Positions 1 through 5,608 of a stretch of 5,826 nucleotides of DNA are shown here, one piece after another. Source of the stretch: Actinomycetes bacterium (GTDB lineage Bacteria; Actinomycetota; Acidimicrobiia; Acidimicrobiales; RAAP-2); NCBI GenBank assembly GCA_025352305.1, contig JANXTQ010000196.1:1-5826 (forward strand), written 5' to 3'. The translations under genes were made by a program, and so were the position numbers. A model generated the notes under the pieces. It did not search any database. It saw only the letters and a program-made list of their open reading frames with translations, and was not told the origin of the DNA. How positions within the stretch are numbered: the first letter of the stretch is position 1; each line of letters starts with the position of its first letter.

Positions 1-384
1 CACGCGGGCGTGCGGCAGTGCGTAACGCTTGCCCTTGGCACCGGCACCGAGCAGCACCGCTGCGGCCGAAGCGGCTTGACCAAAACAGAAGGTCGAAACA
101 TCGGGCTTAATGAATTTCATCGTGTCGTAGATCGCGAGCAGTCCCGTGATGTCGCCACCGGGCGAGTTGATGTAGAGGTGAATGTCCTTGTCGGGATCTT
201 CGGACTCTAAAAAGAGCAACTGCGCACAGATCAGGTTCGCCACCGTGTCGTCAATGGGCGTACCAAGGAAAACAATTCGTTCCTTGAGCAAGCGGCTGTA
301 AAGGTCGTAGGCCCGTTCTCCACGATTCGATGATTCAACCACCGTGGGAACCAAGTAATTCTGCGCTCGGAAGTTATCGTTCAT
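1..384 (-). CDS. clpP: ATP-dependent Clp protease proteolytic subunit, N-terminal part (cut by the window edge)
   Basis: This is the serine protease subunit that forms the two-ring degradation chamber used with Clp ATPases in the cytoplasm. The window holds the first 128 codons in frame; the rest lies beyond base 1. The N-terminus carries the LVPTVVE segment and [13 protein letters not shown] (about residues 11-33). These are followed by the ClpP core motif [10 protein letters not shown] (71-80) and the nucleophile segment [11 protein letters not shown], with catalytic Ser106. The catalytic His and Asp fall outside the window. The start ATG at 384 is 10 nt after the tig stop codon, and GGTGGA in that gap (read on the minus strand) serves as a ribosome site, so co-transcription with tig is likely. 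The AASAAAV form, in place of the AASMGA of E. coli, is usual in actinobacteria. Such genomes often carry two tandem clpP genes, so a second copy may lie to the left; that is inference. Confidence 0.96.
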   Translation of the reverse strand, partial: MNDNFRAQNYLVPTVVESSNRGERAYDLYSRLLKERIVFLGTPIDDTVANLICAQLLFLESEDPDKDIHLYINSPGGDITGLLAIYDTMKFIKPDVSTFCFGQAASAAAVLLGAGAKGKRYALPHARV

Positions 385-394
385 GATTTCCACC

Positions 395-1729
395 TTACGC
401 GCTGACCTCGTCAGATTGTTCGGTTTCGAGCAGCGATCGATCGATCTGTGCGCCCGTGGCGTCGACGTACGTGGCGTTTTCGAGTAACCACCGTGACGCT
501 TTCATTTTTGCCACCTCGGCGACGAAAGCTGACATTCGACCGTTGTCGCGCAAATTCGTTCGCAAATCAGTTTCGTTGACCGACATGGCCTTCGCGGTGT
601 CGGTCAACTCGGAGTCAATTTCTTCCTCACTCGGCTCTAGGGCCTCAGCTCGAACGAGCGAACGAAGCGCGAGGTCAATGCGCACGGCGCGCAGCGCATC
701 TTCACGAATGACTTCCACGAGTTGTTCGGGACTCTGATTGGTGAGTTGCAAGAAATAGTCGAATCCGAGACCCTGTTTCTCGAGACGTTGGCTGAGGTCG
801 CTCAAGCGCTGCTCGATTTCGCGAGTCACCAATACTTCGGGAGCAACGGTGGCATCTACTAGTTCGCTGAGCGCGACCAGCGTCGCGTCACGACGAGCGA
901 ACTGAGCTTCGACGAGCTTTCGACGACTGAGCTGGCTCATGATGCCTTCGCGCATGGCTTCTTCGCTCTCGTACTCCGTGTTTTCACTGACCCACTCGTT
1001 CGTCAACTCCGGCAAAATTCGCTCGCGTACTTGCTTAATGGCAATATCGAAGTTGATAAACACTCCTTCGGACTTTCGCCCGGTGGCCTGCAACGACTCT
1101 CCACCGCGAAGTCCCAGAATCGTTTCGTCGACTCCTTCGGCAATCGCGCCCGATCCCACGACGTAACTGAAATCGCTGACGTCAATGTCGTCGCTCCCGC
1201 CCGAAGGATCAACGCCCTTTACGTCCAGCAACAAAACGTCACCGGTGACGATCGGACGATCCACGTCGCTTAGTTCAGAGTCGGTCTCGCGAATTCGCGT
1301 GATCTGATCTTCGATCTCATTGTCGCCAACCAGCGGCGACGGAATCGTGACTTTGAGATCGCGGTGACCGTTGATGTCCACCTCGGGACGTACTTCGACG
1401 TCCGCTTCAAAGGCCAGGGGGCCTTCGCTTTCGCCGGACGTCACCACAATGTTGGGTTGGCCAATGGGATCGATCATCGTGTCCGAAACGGCCCGGGCGT
1501 AAAACTCAGGCATCGCGCCGTTGATGGCCTCGCTTCGCAGTGCGCCGGCACCGCCCAGGCGAGCTTCGATCAGTTGGCGCGGCGCCTTGCCCTTTCGAAA
1601 ACCCTTGATAACAATGGTCTGGGACAACTCTTTAGCCGTCTGGTCAATGGCGGTGGCGAGTTCACTCTCGTCCACTTCAACAATCAGTTTGACGAGATTG
1701 TTGTCCAGAATGTTGGTAGATGCGCGCAT
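395..1729 (-). CDS. tig: Trigger factor (ribosome-associated chaperone)
   Basis: This 444-residue protein binds the ribosome near the peptide exit and shields nascent chains. The ribosome-binding signature GFRKGKAPR lies at residues 43-51 within the N-terminal domain (about 1-120). A peptidyl-prolyl isomerase (FKBP-like) domain follows at about 160-235, recognisable by [10 protein letters not shown] and [25 protein letters not shown]. The helical chaperone domain (about 240-420) contains the LPELTNEWV start and long charged helices, and the tail is acidic. Total length is normal for the family. The FKBP part looks shortened: the usual P-E-D-Y and L-x-G-K stretch before the last strand is missing, so isomerase activity may be weak. 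The ATG at 1729 aligns with family N-termini but has no clear Shine-Dalgarno sequence; a TAGGCT box sits 10 nt upstream. The gene lies 39 nt after the gene at 1769-2578 and 10 nt before clpP. Confidence 0.96.
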   Translation of the reverse strand: MRASTNILDNNLVKLIVEVDESELATAIDQTAKELSQTIVIKGFRKGKAPRQLIEARLGGAGALRSEAINGAMPEFYARAVSDTMIDPIGQPNIVVTSGESEGPLAFEADVEVRPEVDINGHRDLKVTIPSPLVGDNEIEDQITRIRETDSELSDVDRPIVTGDVLLLDVKGVDPSGGSDDIDVSDFSYVVGSGAIAEGVDETILGLRGGESLQATGRKSEGVFINFDIAIKQVRERILPELTNEWVSENTEYESEEAMREGIMSQLSRRKLVEAQFARRDATLVALSELVDATVAPEVLVTREIEQRLSDLSQRLEKQGLGFDYFLQLTNQSPEQLVEVIREDALRAVRIDLALRSLVRAEALEPSEEEIDSELTDTAKAMSVNETDLRTNLRDNGRMSAFVAEVAKMKASRWLLENATYVDATGAQIDRSLLETEQSDEVSA

Positions 1730-1739
1730 AAGGATTGCC

Positions 1740-1745
1740 AGCCTA
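1740..1745 (-). promoter_or_regulatory. Candidate -10 box for a short-leader or leaderless tig transcript
   Basis: On the minus strand the hexamer TAGGCT (TAnnnT type) ends 10 nt before the tig ATG. Transcription starting about 7 nt downstream would leave a leader of a few bases or none, which would explain the missing Shine-Dalgarno sequence. No good -35 hexamer is visible in the GC-rich stretch upstream. The box is seen; its function is inferred. Confidence 0.4.
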
Positions 1746-1768
1746 CCGGTGCGTGCCGCGCGCGCCGT

Positions 1769-2578
1769 CTAGATCATGATGTCCATGGACCCAATAATTG
1801 ACTCAGCGAGTGCCGAGTCTCCTTCAATGAGCACATCGGGCGACGTCAGCACCGTTTTACTGTTTATGCGTCCGGCCATTGCACGCCAAAATAGCGATAT
1901 CGGCATGGTCATTTCCACCGTCGGAGGTTGCTCTAACGACGACACCGCTTCTGCTCGAGCATTGTGCACCCGAAGCGACACGGACCGTGCCAGCGGGCCA
2001 CTCACGTTCAAACGAACCGTCGCCGATTCAGGTGCCCGAGCCTTCTTGCCCACCACGTACGGCAACGCGCTCTCAAATCGGTTGAGCACTACTTCAGCGC
2101 CGACACCGTTGACGTCGCCGCTCAGACCAAGTGCGTCTCGTATGTCATGTAAGTGAATCCAACTGTCCAGCAGTCGTGTTTCTTGAAATCGATGAAACGC
2201 AACGTCGCCCTCGGGGCTCCATCCGATTTTGTCCCACGCAGCGCCGTCACGTTGACGTAGTGCGTGAAGTGAATCGTCAGTGACCCGACGAAACTCTTCG
2301 AGGACAACGCCACCCGCGAGTTCTCGGCGCTGAGCAACGAAACGCTCATTGATCTGGCCAATGCTGTTGCGAACGTAAGCGGGCATCGTCAGTGGCTCAA
2401 CAGGTACGGCGCCACCGCGAATAAAAAGTTCAAATCCACTCAGGTGGCTCAGCACGTCGCGCACGCTCCACCCAGGACACGGTGTTTGCGCGTCAAATGA
2501 CGCTTCAGGTTCCTTCTCGAGCAGACAATAAATGTTGTCCCACGTCTCGGCGAGTGAGTCAATAATCCAGTCGTACAT
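1769..2578 (-). CDS. Maleylpyruvate isomerase / mycothiol-dependent (DinB-like) family protein
   Basis: This 269-residue protein has an N-terminal four-helix DinB-like metal-binding domain (about 1-150) and a C-terminal SCP2-like domain (about 185-269). The metal-site signature appears as TPCPGWSVRDVLSHLSGFE, with His45 as a likely ligand, and as DSWIHLHDIRDALG, with Asp138 and His142 as likely ligands. Characterised members use a Glu-x3-His pair, and here Asp takes the Glu position. The C-terminal region VEMTMPISLFWRAMAGR fits the SCP2-like fold seen in this family. Characterised relatives act with the thiol mycothiol on small metabolites, but the substrate here cannot be read from the sequence. 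The ATG at 2578 is preceded by a strong AAGGGGG ribosome site at 6-nt spacing. The gene reads toward tig with a 39-nt gap and is divergent from tRNA-Pro. No pathway partner is nearby, so the family call is firm and the function open. Confidence 0.82.
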   Translation of the reverse strand: MYDWIIDSLAETWDNIYCLLEKEPEASFDAQTPCPGWSVRDVLSHLSGFELFIRGGAVPVEPLTMPAYVRNSIGQINERFVAQRRELAGGVVLEEFRRVTDDSLHALRQRDGAAWDKIGWSPEGDVAFHRFQETRLLDSWIHLHDIRDALGLSGDVNGVGAEVVLNRFESALPYVVGKKARAPESATVRLNVSGPLARSVSLRVHNARAEAVSSLEQPPTVEMTMPISLFWRAMAGRINSKTVLTSPDVLIEGDSALAESIIGSMDIMI

Positions 2579-2603
2579 CGAAAGCCCCCTTGGCCACGAC
2601 CAT

Positions 2604-2617
2604 CCTCTAACCTCTAA
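2604..2617. repeat. Tandem 7-bp repeat in the divergent promoter region
   Basis: CCTCTAA occurs twice head to tail (2604-2610 and 2611-2617), reading TTAGAGG twice on the minus strand, 26 nt upstream of the start of the gene at 1769-2578. It lies where a promoter or operator for that gene would be expected. No function is assigned. Confidence 0.5.
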
Positions 2618-2619
2618 GG

Positions 2620-2664
2620 CTTCACGCGGTGCACTGATGTGTGACGTGAAGTATCACCGTGAAG
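2620..2664. repeat. Three copies of CGTGAAG upstream of tRNA-Pro
   Basis: CGTGAAG is found inverted at 2620-2626 (as CTTCACG) and direct at 2645-2651 and 2658-2664. The two direct copies are 13 bp apart. The set lies in the 89-bp gap between tRNA-Pro and the divergent gene at 1769-2578. TATCAC at 2652-2657, between the direct copies, is a possible -10 box for tRNA-Pro. The repeats are seen; a regulatory role is only a suggestion. Confidence 0.45.
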
Positions 2665-2667
2665 TTA

Positions 2668-2744
2668 CGGGGCGTAGCGCAGTTTGGCAGCGCGCCTGCT
2701 TTGGGAGCAGGAGGTCCCGGGTTCAAATCCCGGCGCCCCGACCA
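2668..2744 (+). tRNA. tRNA-Pro, anticodon TGG
   Basis: A complete cloverleaf can be drawn. The acceptor stem is CGGGGCG (2668-2674) with CGCCCCG (2734-2740), and the D stem is GCGC/GCGC. The anticodon stem is CCTGC/GCAGG with a TTTGGGA loop, giving anticodon TGG at 2702-2704. The T arm is CCGGG-TTCAAAT-CCCGG. The C1-G72 pair, A73 and G37 are typical of bacterial proline tRNAs. Discriminator A2741 is followed by an encoded CCA (2742-2744). It reads CCA and, through wobble, other proline codons. The gene is convergent with the SGNH gene, 27 nt away, and no clear terminator hairpin lies between them. Confidence 0.97.
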
Positions 2745-2771
2745 CTCAGCCAAAACCCGTCCCGACTGAGA

Positions 2772-3698
2772 CTAGAAATGAATGAGGTACTTATTCAGCG
2801 TCGCGGTCATCGCGCCGCTCAGGTACTGCGCGTAGTCCGTTGACAAGTGACCATCATCAAAGTGCGTCACAATGTCGCCAACAATCGGCGAACAGCGAAG
2901 TTTGGTGCAGAGCCACCCATCGGTATTGAGGTAAGTGACCAGGGCGACCTTGGCGGCGCCCATTTCTGAGGACTCGAGCCCCGGTTGCTTAGGATTCGGG
3001 TTCGCGACGGAGCACGCTTGAACATTGGTGAGCTCGGCCGATACGCACGTCGGCGGCGGCGTATCAAACATCTGAACGTCGCCGATCATGATGACTACGG
3101 CCTTAGTTGCCTTGAGGGTTTTTAGCGTCTTGATCAAACCATTTTTCCACGTCGTCGCGGAGTACCCCGTGGTGACAGTTCGATTAGCCACGAGGATCAT
3201 TTTCGGTTTGGCTGCGACAATTGTCTTTATCGCATTTATTCGGATCTGGTTGCATCCCAAGTATTTTGAATAAGTGAGATTGATGTTTGGCACGGGACAG
3301 CCGTCGTGGCCAATGAGCACCAACTTCAAGCCGTGACTTACCATTGCGGGCTCCAGCGCCGGCAGCCACATTCTCGCGTGCGAGTCTCCGTAGAGAATCA
3401 CCAGTTTGGATGACGACTTGTCGCCAAAAACACAGTCGGTCAACTTGAAGCAGTTGGGCGGAATAAAAAAGCCGCTCGTTGGCCCACCCGTCACGCCCAC
3501 GCCGTGAAAGATCTCCGCCTTAACGGCCAAGTCGGCGCTCGTAATACTGGTGGATGCAGCGACCGCGGCCGCGACAGCGGCCGGTGTGCCGGGGACAACT
3601 GTCGCCATTGCCGCACTCCAGGTGGTGCACACAGCGACACCCACCGCGGCGCTACTCAGCAGCGAACGGCGCAGCCACGATCCAGTAAAACCGCTCAT
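2772..3698 (-). CDS. Secreted stand-alone SGNH-domain protein (GDSH hydrolase or acyltransferase type)
   Basis: The 308-residue product starts with a signal peptide: Arg10-Arg11, a hydrophobic stretch at about 13-32 and a likely cut after Ala-Met-Ala32. An Ala-rich linker follows, then an SGNH fold at about 80-305. Visible motifs are LYGDSHARMW (nucleophile Ser106), ANRT (Asn172 as the likely block III Asn) and DDGHLS (Asp281 and His284 of the Asp-x-x-His pair). The mature part has eight cysteines (83, 89, 134, 149, 218, 229, 264, 269), which suits disulfides in an exported protein. In many bacteria this SGNH type is the C-terminal half of a membrane acyltransferase-3 protein that O-acetylates cell-surface sugars. 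Here the membrane half is absent. Substrate and direction (acetyl transfer or esterase) are unknown. The ATG at 3698 is preferred over the adjacent TTG because AGGGAG lies 5 nt upstream of it. tRNA-Arg lies upstream on the same strand, and the gene is convergent with tRNA-Pro. Confidence 0.8.
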   Translation of the reverse strand: MSGFTGSWLRRSLLSSAAVGVAVCTTWSAAMATVVPGTPAAVAAAVAASTSITSADLAVKAEIFHGVGVTGGPTSGFFIPPNCFKLTDCVFGDKSSSKLVILYGDSHARMWLPALEPAMVSHGLKLVLIGHDGCPVPNINLTYSKYLGCNQIRINAIKTIVAAKPKMILVANRTVTTGYSATTWKNGLIKTLKTLKATKAVVIMIGDVQMFDTPPPTCVSAELTNVQACSVANPNPKQPGLESSEMGAAKVALVTYLNTDGWLCTKLRCSPIVGDIVTHFDDGHLSTDYAQYLSGAMTATLNKYLIHF

Positions 3699-3714
3699 CA
3701 ACTCTCCCTAAATG

Positions 3715-3779
3715 TCAAAATCAAATGCGCCCGCTCAAAATCTCGTTGCAGAACTCTAACTTTCAAAATGTCTGAGCGG
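3715..3779. repeat. Short direct and inverted repeats between the SGNH gene and tRNA-Arg
   Basis: TCAAAAT occurs three times (3715-3721, 3735-3741, 3763-3769), and CCGCTCA (3731-3737) is inverted as TGAGCGG (3773-3779). The stretch is A+T-rich compared with its surroundings and must contain the SGNH promoter or receive read-through from tRNA-Arg. The inverted pair could form a hairpin with a 35-nt loop, which is too open for a typical terminator. Confidence 0.4.
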
Positions 3780-3782
3780 TAG

Positions 3783-3856
3783 TGCCCCCGGCAGGAGTCG
3801 AACCCGCAACCTGACGGGTAGAAACCGTCTGCTCTATCCAGTTGAGCTACGGAGGC
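3783..3856 (-). tRNA. tRNA-Arg, anticodon TCT
   Basis: Read on the minus strand, the acceptor stem GCCTCCG pairs with CGGGGGC, including one T-G wobble. The D stem is GCTC/GAGC with loop AACTGGATA, which carries the A20 typical of arginine tRNAs. The anticodon stem is GACGG/CCGTC with loop TTTCTAC, giving anticodon TCT (genome positions 3822-3820) for AGA and AGG codons. The T arm is GCGGG-TTCGACT-CCTGC. The discriminator is A and no CCA is encoded; the next bases are CTA. It is divergent from tRNA-His. Confidence 0.97.
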
Positions 3857-3864
3857 GCACCCCC

Positions 3865-3870
3865 ATGGTA
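3865..3870 (-). promoter_or_regulatory. Candidate -10 box of tRNA-Arg
   Basis: On the minus strand TACCAT (TAnnnT) ends 8 nt before the tRNA-Arg 5' end, so transcription would begin almost at the mature end. No convincing -35 hexamer is visible. This is a position-based inference. Confidence 0.35.
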
Positions 3871-3873
3871 CCG

Positions 3874-3887
3874 AGCGCCTTGGCGCT
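3874..3887. repeat. 14-bp palindrome between divergent tRNA genes
   Basis: AGCGCC and GGCGCT flank a TT centre, directly upstream of the candidate tRNA-Arg -10 box. A second short palindrome, GAAAG-CC-CTTTC, follows at 3895-3906. Both lie in the 77-bp gap between tRNA-Arg and tRNA-His. They may be protein-binding sites, but short palindromes also arise by chance. Confidence 0.4.
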
Positions 3888-3917
3888 ACTTGGGGAAAGC
3901 CCTTTCAATGCCTGTGT

Positions 3918-3923
3918 CATACT
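3918..3923 (+). promoter_or_regulatory. Candidate -10 box of tRNA-His
   Basis: CATACT lies 10 nt before the tRNA-His 5' end, a fitting distance for a -10 element. No -35 hexamer at the usual spacing is recognised. Confidence 0.3.
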
Positions 3924-3933
3924 GGATGTACTT

Positions 3934-4011
3934 GGTGGGCGTAGCTCAGTTGGTTAGAGCGCCAGGTTGTGGTCCTGGAGGCCGCGGGTTCGACCCCCGT
4001 CGCTCACCCCA
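3934..4011 (+). tRNA. tRNA-His, anticodon GTG
   Basis: The acceptor stem is GTGGGCG (3935-3941) with CGCTCAC (4001-4007), including one G-T wobble. The extra base G-1 (3934) faces C73 (4008), the hallmark of histidine tRNAs. The D stem is GCTC/GAGC. The anticodon stem is CCAGG/CCTGG with loop TTGTGGT, anticodon GTG at 3969-3971. The T arm is GCGGG-TTCGACC-CCCGT. An encoded CCA follows at 4009-4011, and a run of five T (4016-4020) begins 4 nt later, which may help end transcription. Confidence 0.97.
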
Positions 4012-4020
4012 AGCGTTTTT

Positions 4021-4051
4021 CGACCGATCCCAAAATATTCGGGGACGGTCG
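4021..4051 (+). terminator. Stem-loop after tRNA-His, possible terminator
   Basis: CGACCGATCCC (4021-4031) pairs with GGGGACGGTCG (4041-4051), with one A-A mismatch and one T-G wobble, around a 9-nt A+T-rich loop. It lies between tRNA-His and the aldehyde dehydrogenase promoter, where a terminator would be expected. It has no T-run after the stem; the only T-run (4016-4020) precedes it. Hence it is not a canonical intrinsic terminator, although hairpins lacking a U tract are often proposed in actinobacteria. Confidence 0.45.
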
Positions 4052-4082
4052 ACGTCACGAAGTCACCAGTGAAATCCCCGTG

Positions 4083-4088
4083 TAGATT
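4083..4088 (+). promoter_or_regulatory. Candidate -10 box of the aldehyde dehydrogenase promoter
   Basis: TAGATT (TAnnnT) is directly preceded by TG. A start about 7 nt downstream would fall near 4095, inside the palindrome at 4091-4106, giving a leader of about 39 nt that contains the ribosome site. No strong -35 hexamer is visible at 17-18 nt. Confidence 0.45.
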
Positions 4089-4090
4089 GC

Positions 4091-4106
4091 CACTTACGCG
4101 TAAGTG
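4091..4106. promoter_or_regulatory. Perfect 16-bp palindrome, likely repressor operator
   Basis: CACTTACGCGTAAGTG equals its own reverse complement. It begins 2 bp after the candidate -10 box and spans the expected transcription start of the aldehyde dehydrogenase gene. This is a classic place for a dimeric repressor such as a TetR- or GntR-type protein. No regulator gene is present in the window, so the binding protein is unknown. Confidence 0.6.
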
Positions 4107-4133
4107 CGCGTACGTCTAGTTCGAGGGGGGCCT

Positions 4134-5558
4134 ATGGCCATCGTTCGCGATTCTTTCTATATCAATGGTGCGTGGGTTAAGGCGACTTCGAGCGAAACGC
4201 TCGAAGTCACGTCGTCGGGCACCGGCGAGCTATACGCCACGGTTCCCGTTGGAACCGTCGAAGAGGCGAACTCCGCCGTCGAGGCTGCGGCCGCAGCATT
4301 TACCTCGTGGTCCAACACCAGCGCCAAAGAGCGCGCCGAATTTTTGCAGCGGATCTCCGAGAAGTTGGCCGAGCGTGGCGACGAAATTGCTCTCACGATT
4401 GCCAATGAAGTCGGAATGCCAATGATGCTCTCCAAGGGGATCCAGGCGGGCCTACCCACCGCGACCTTCGCCGACAACGCGAAGCGAGCCGCCGAATACG
4501 TATGGGAAGAAGAGGTCGGCAACTCGACTCTCGTTCGTGAGCCGGTCGGCGTCGTCGCCGCCATTACCCCGTGGAACTACCCACTGCACCAAATTGCCAA
4601 CAAGGTGGCACCCGCGCTCGCCGCGGGATGCACGGTGGTATTGAAGCCGAGCGAAGTAGCTCCGATCAATGCGTTCATTCTCGCCGAAATTATTCACGAG
4701 ATCGGACTGCCTAAGGGCGTTTTTAACCTCGTTACCGGAACCGGTCCCGTCGTCGGCGAAGCGATTGTTGCTCACCCGAAGACCGACATGGTGAGTTTCA
4801 CGGGATCCACTCGCGCGGGAAAGCGCGTCATGGAGATTGCGTCACAGATGGTCAAGCGCGTGTCGCTGGAACTGGGTGGCAAGTCCGCGAACATCATCTT
4901 GGCTGACGCCGACCTCGACAAGGCCATTCCCGACGGAGTCTTTAAGTGCTATTTGAACTCCGGCCAGACCTGCTCGGCGCTGACGCGAATGGTCGTGCCT
5001 CGCGCCCAGCTCGCTGACATTGAAGAGCGTGTCGCTGCAGCGGCGGCGGGCTTTATGCCGAGCGACCCGGTCGAGGGTCTGAGCCTCATTGGACCACTCG
5101 TGAGTGCTGCTCAACAACAGCGCGTCCGTGACTACATCAACAAGGGAGTTGACGAAGGCGCGACGTTGCTCGTCGGTGGAACCGAGATGCCAGAAGGACT
5201 GGACAAGGGCTTCTACGTTCGCCCGACCGTGTTCTCCAATGTTCGTAACGACATGACCATTGCGCAAGAAGAAATCTTCGGACCCGTACTTTCGATCATT
5301 CCTTACGACACCGAAGAAGAAGCGATCGCCATTGCGAACGACTCCAACTACGGACTCGCCGGTGGAGTGTGGGCCGCAACCGATGAAAAGGCGTTCGAAG
5401 TTGCGCGCAAGATTCGTACCGGACAGGTCGAGATCAACGGTGGAGCATTCAACATCGTTGCGCCGTTCGGTGGATACAAGCAGTCCGGAATCGGTCGCGA
5501 ACTCGGACAGTACGGCTTCGAAGAGTTCCTCGAAGTTAAGGCCATCCAACACAACTAG
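4134..5558 (+). CDS. NAD(P)-dependent aldehyde dehydrogenase
   Basis: This 474-residue cytoplasmic enzyme oxidises an aldehyde to a carboxylic acid with NAD(P)+. The family signatures are intact: PWNYP (146-150) with oxyanion Asn148, KPSE with Lys171, the cofactor-binding loop FTGSTRAGK (222-230), LELGGK (245-250) with general base Glu246, SGQTC with catalytic Cys280, EEIFGPV (379-385) and [15 protein letters not shown] (444-458). Length is normal for the superfamily. It resembles the betaine-aldehyde-dehydrogenase-like group of general aldehyde dehydrogenases, but the substrate cannot be read from sequence. The ATG at 4134 is chosen because GAGGGG lies 5 nt upstream and the [14 protein letters not shown] start fits the family. 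An in-frame GTG at 4104 lies inside the palindrome, near the expected transcript start, and is rejected. The gene is monocistronic, flanked by tRNA-His and tRNA-Lys. The palindrome suggests control by a repressor, perhaps responding to the aldehyde. Confidence 0.93.
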   Translation: MAIVRDSFYINGAWVKATSSETLEVTSSGTGELYATVPVGTVEEANSAVEAAAAAFTSWSNTSAKERAEFLQRISEKLAERGDEIALTIANEVGMPMMLSKGIQAGLPTATFADNAKRAAEYVWEEEVGNSTLVREPVGVVAAITPWNYPLHQIANKVAPALAAGCTVVLKPSEVAPINAFILAEIIHEIGLPKGVFNLVTGTGPVVGEAIVAHPKTDMVSFTGSTRAGKRVMEIASQMVKRVSLELGGKSANIILADADLDKAIPDGVFKCYLNSGQTCSALTRMVVPRAQLADIEERVAAAAAGFMPSDPVEGLSLIGPLVSAAQQQRVRDYINKGVDEGATLLVGGTEMPEGLDKGFYVRPTVFSNVRNDMTIAQEEIFGPVLSIIPYDTEEEAIAIANDSNYGLAGGVWAATDEKAFEVARKIRTGQVEINGGAFNIVAPFGGYKQSGIGRELGQYGFEEFLEVKAIQHN

Positions 5559-5567
5559 CCAACAGCC

Positions 5568-5608
5568 CTAGAGGCGCGTAGCCGTATAGACTTTGTACGC
5601 GCCTCTAG
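5568..5608. repeat. Perfect 13-bp inverted repeat overlapping the 5' end of tRNA-Lys
   Basis: CTAGAGGCGCGTA (5568-5580) is exactly inverted as TACGCGCCTCTAG (5596-5608), with a 15-nt spacer. The right arm includes the first ten bases of tRNA-Lys. RNA reading through from the aldehyde dehydrogenase would form a 13-bp hairpin that captures the tRNA 5' acceptor strand. At DNA level the left arm lies just upstream of the likely -10 box of the tRNA. It may act as a terminator-like block or as a protein site. Confidence 0.7.
5587..5592 (+). promoter_or_regulatory. Candidate -10 box of tRNA-Lys
   Basis: TAGACT (TAnnnT), within GTATAGACT, lies in the spacer of the inverted repeat and ends 6 nt before the tRNA 5' end, so transcription would start at about the first tRNA base. 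No good -35 hexamer is visible. An overlapping reading is TATAGA at 5585-5590. Confidence 0.5.

Noticed and set aside
1364..1801. A 145-codon open frame on the plus strand opposite trigger factor
   Set aside because: It is antisense to a conserved gene, lacks a ribosome site and protein-family motifs, and runs across the tig start.
2745..2770. CTCAG/CTGAG hairpin as a terminator between tRNA-Pro and the SGNH gene
   Set aside because: The stem has only 5 bp with a 16-nt loop and no T-run on either side.
3599..3698. Tat (twin-arginine) export signal on the SGNH protein
   Set aside because: An Arg-Arg pair is present, but the surrounding residues do not fit the S-R-R-x-F-L-K pattern, so a general Sec signal is more likely.
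4001..4020. Four-bp CGCT/AGCG hairpin followed by five T at the end of tRNA-His as an intrinsic terminator
   Set aside because: The stem is too short and would have to compete with the tRNA acceptor stem it overlaps; only the T-run is noted.
4104..4133. Upstream in-frame GTG start that would add ten residues to the aldehyde dehydrogenase
   Set aside because: It lies inside the palindrome near the expected transcript start, has no ribosome site, and the ATG at 4134 has a strong site and a family-like N-terminus.
4842..5552. A 236-codon open frame on the minus strand opposite the aldehyde dehydrogenase
   Set aside because: It is fully antisense to a gene with all catalytic motifs intact, has no recognisable domain, and is what G+C-rich codon use produces by chance.
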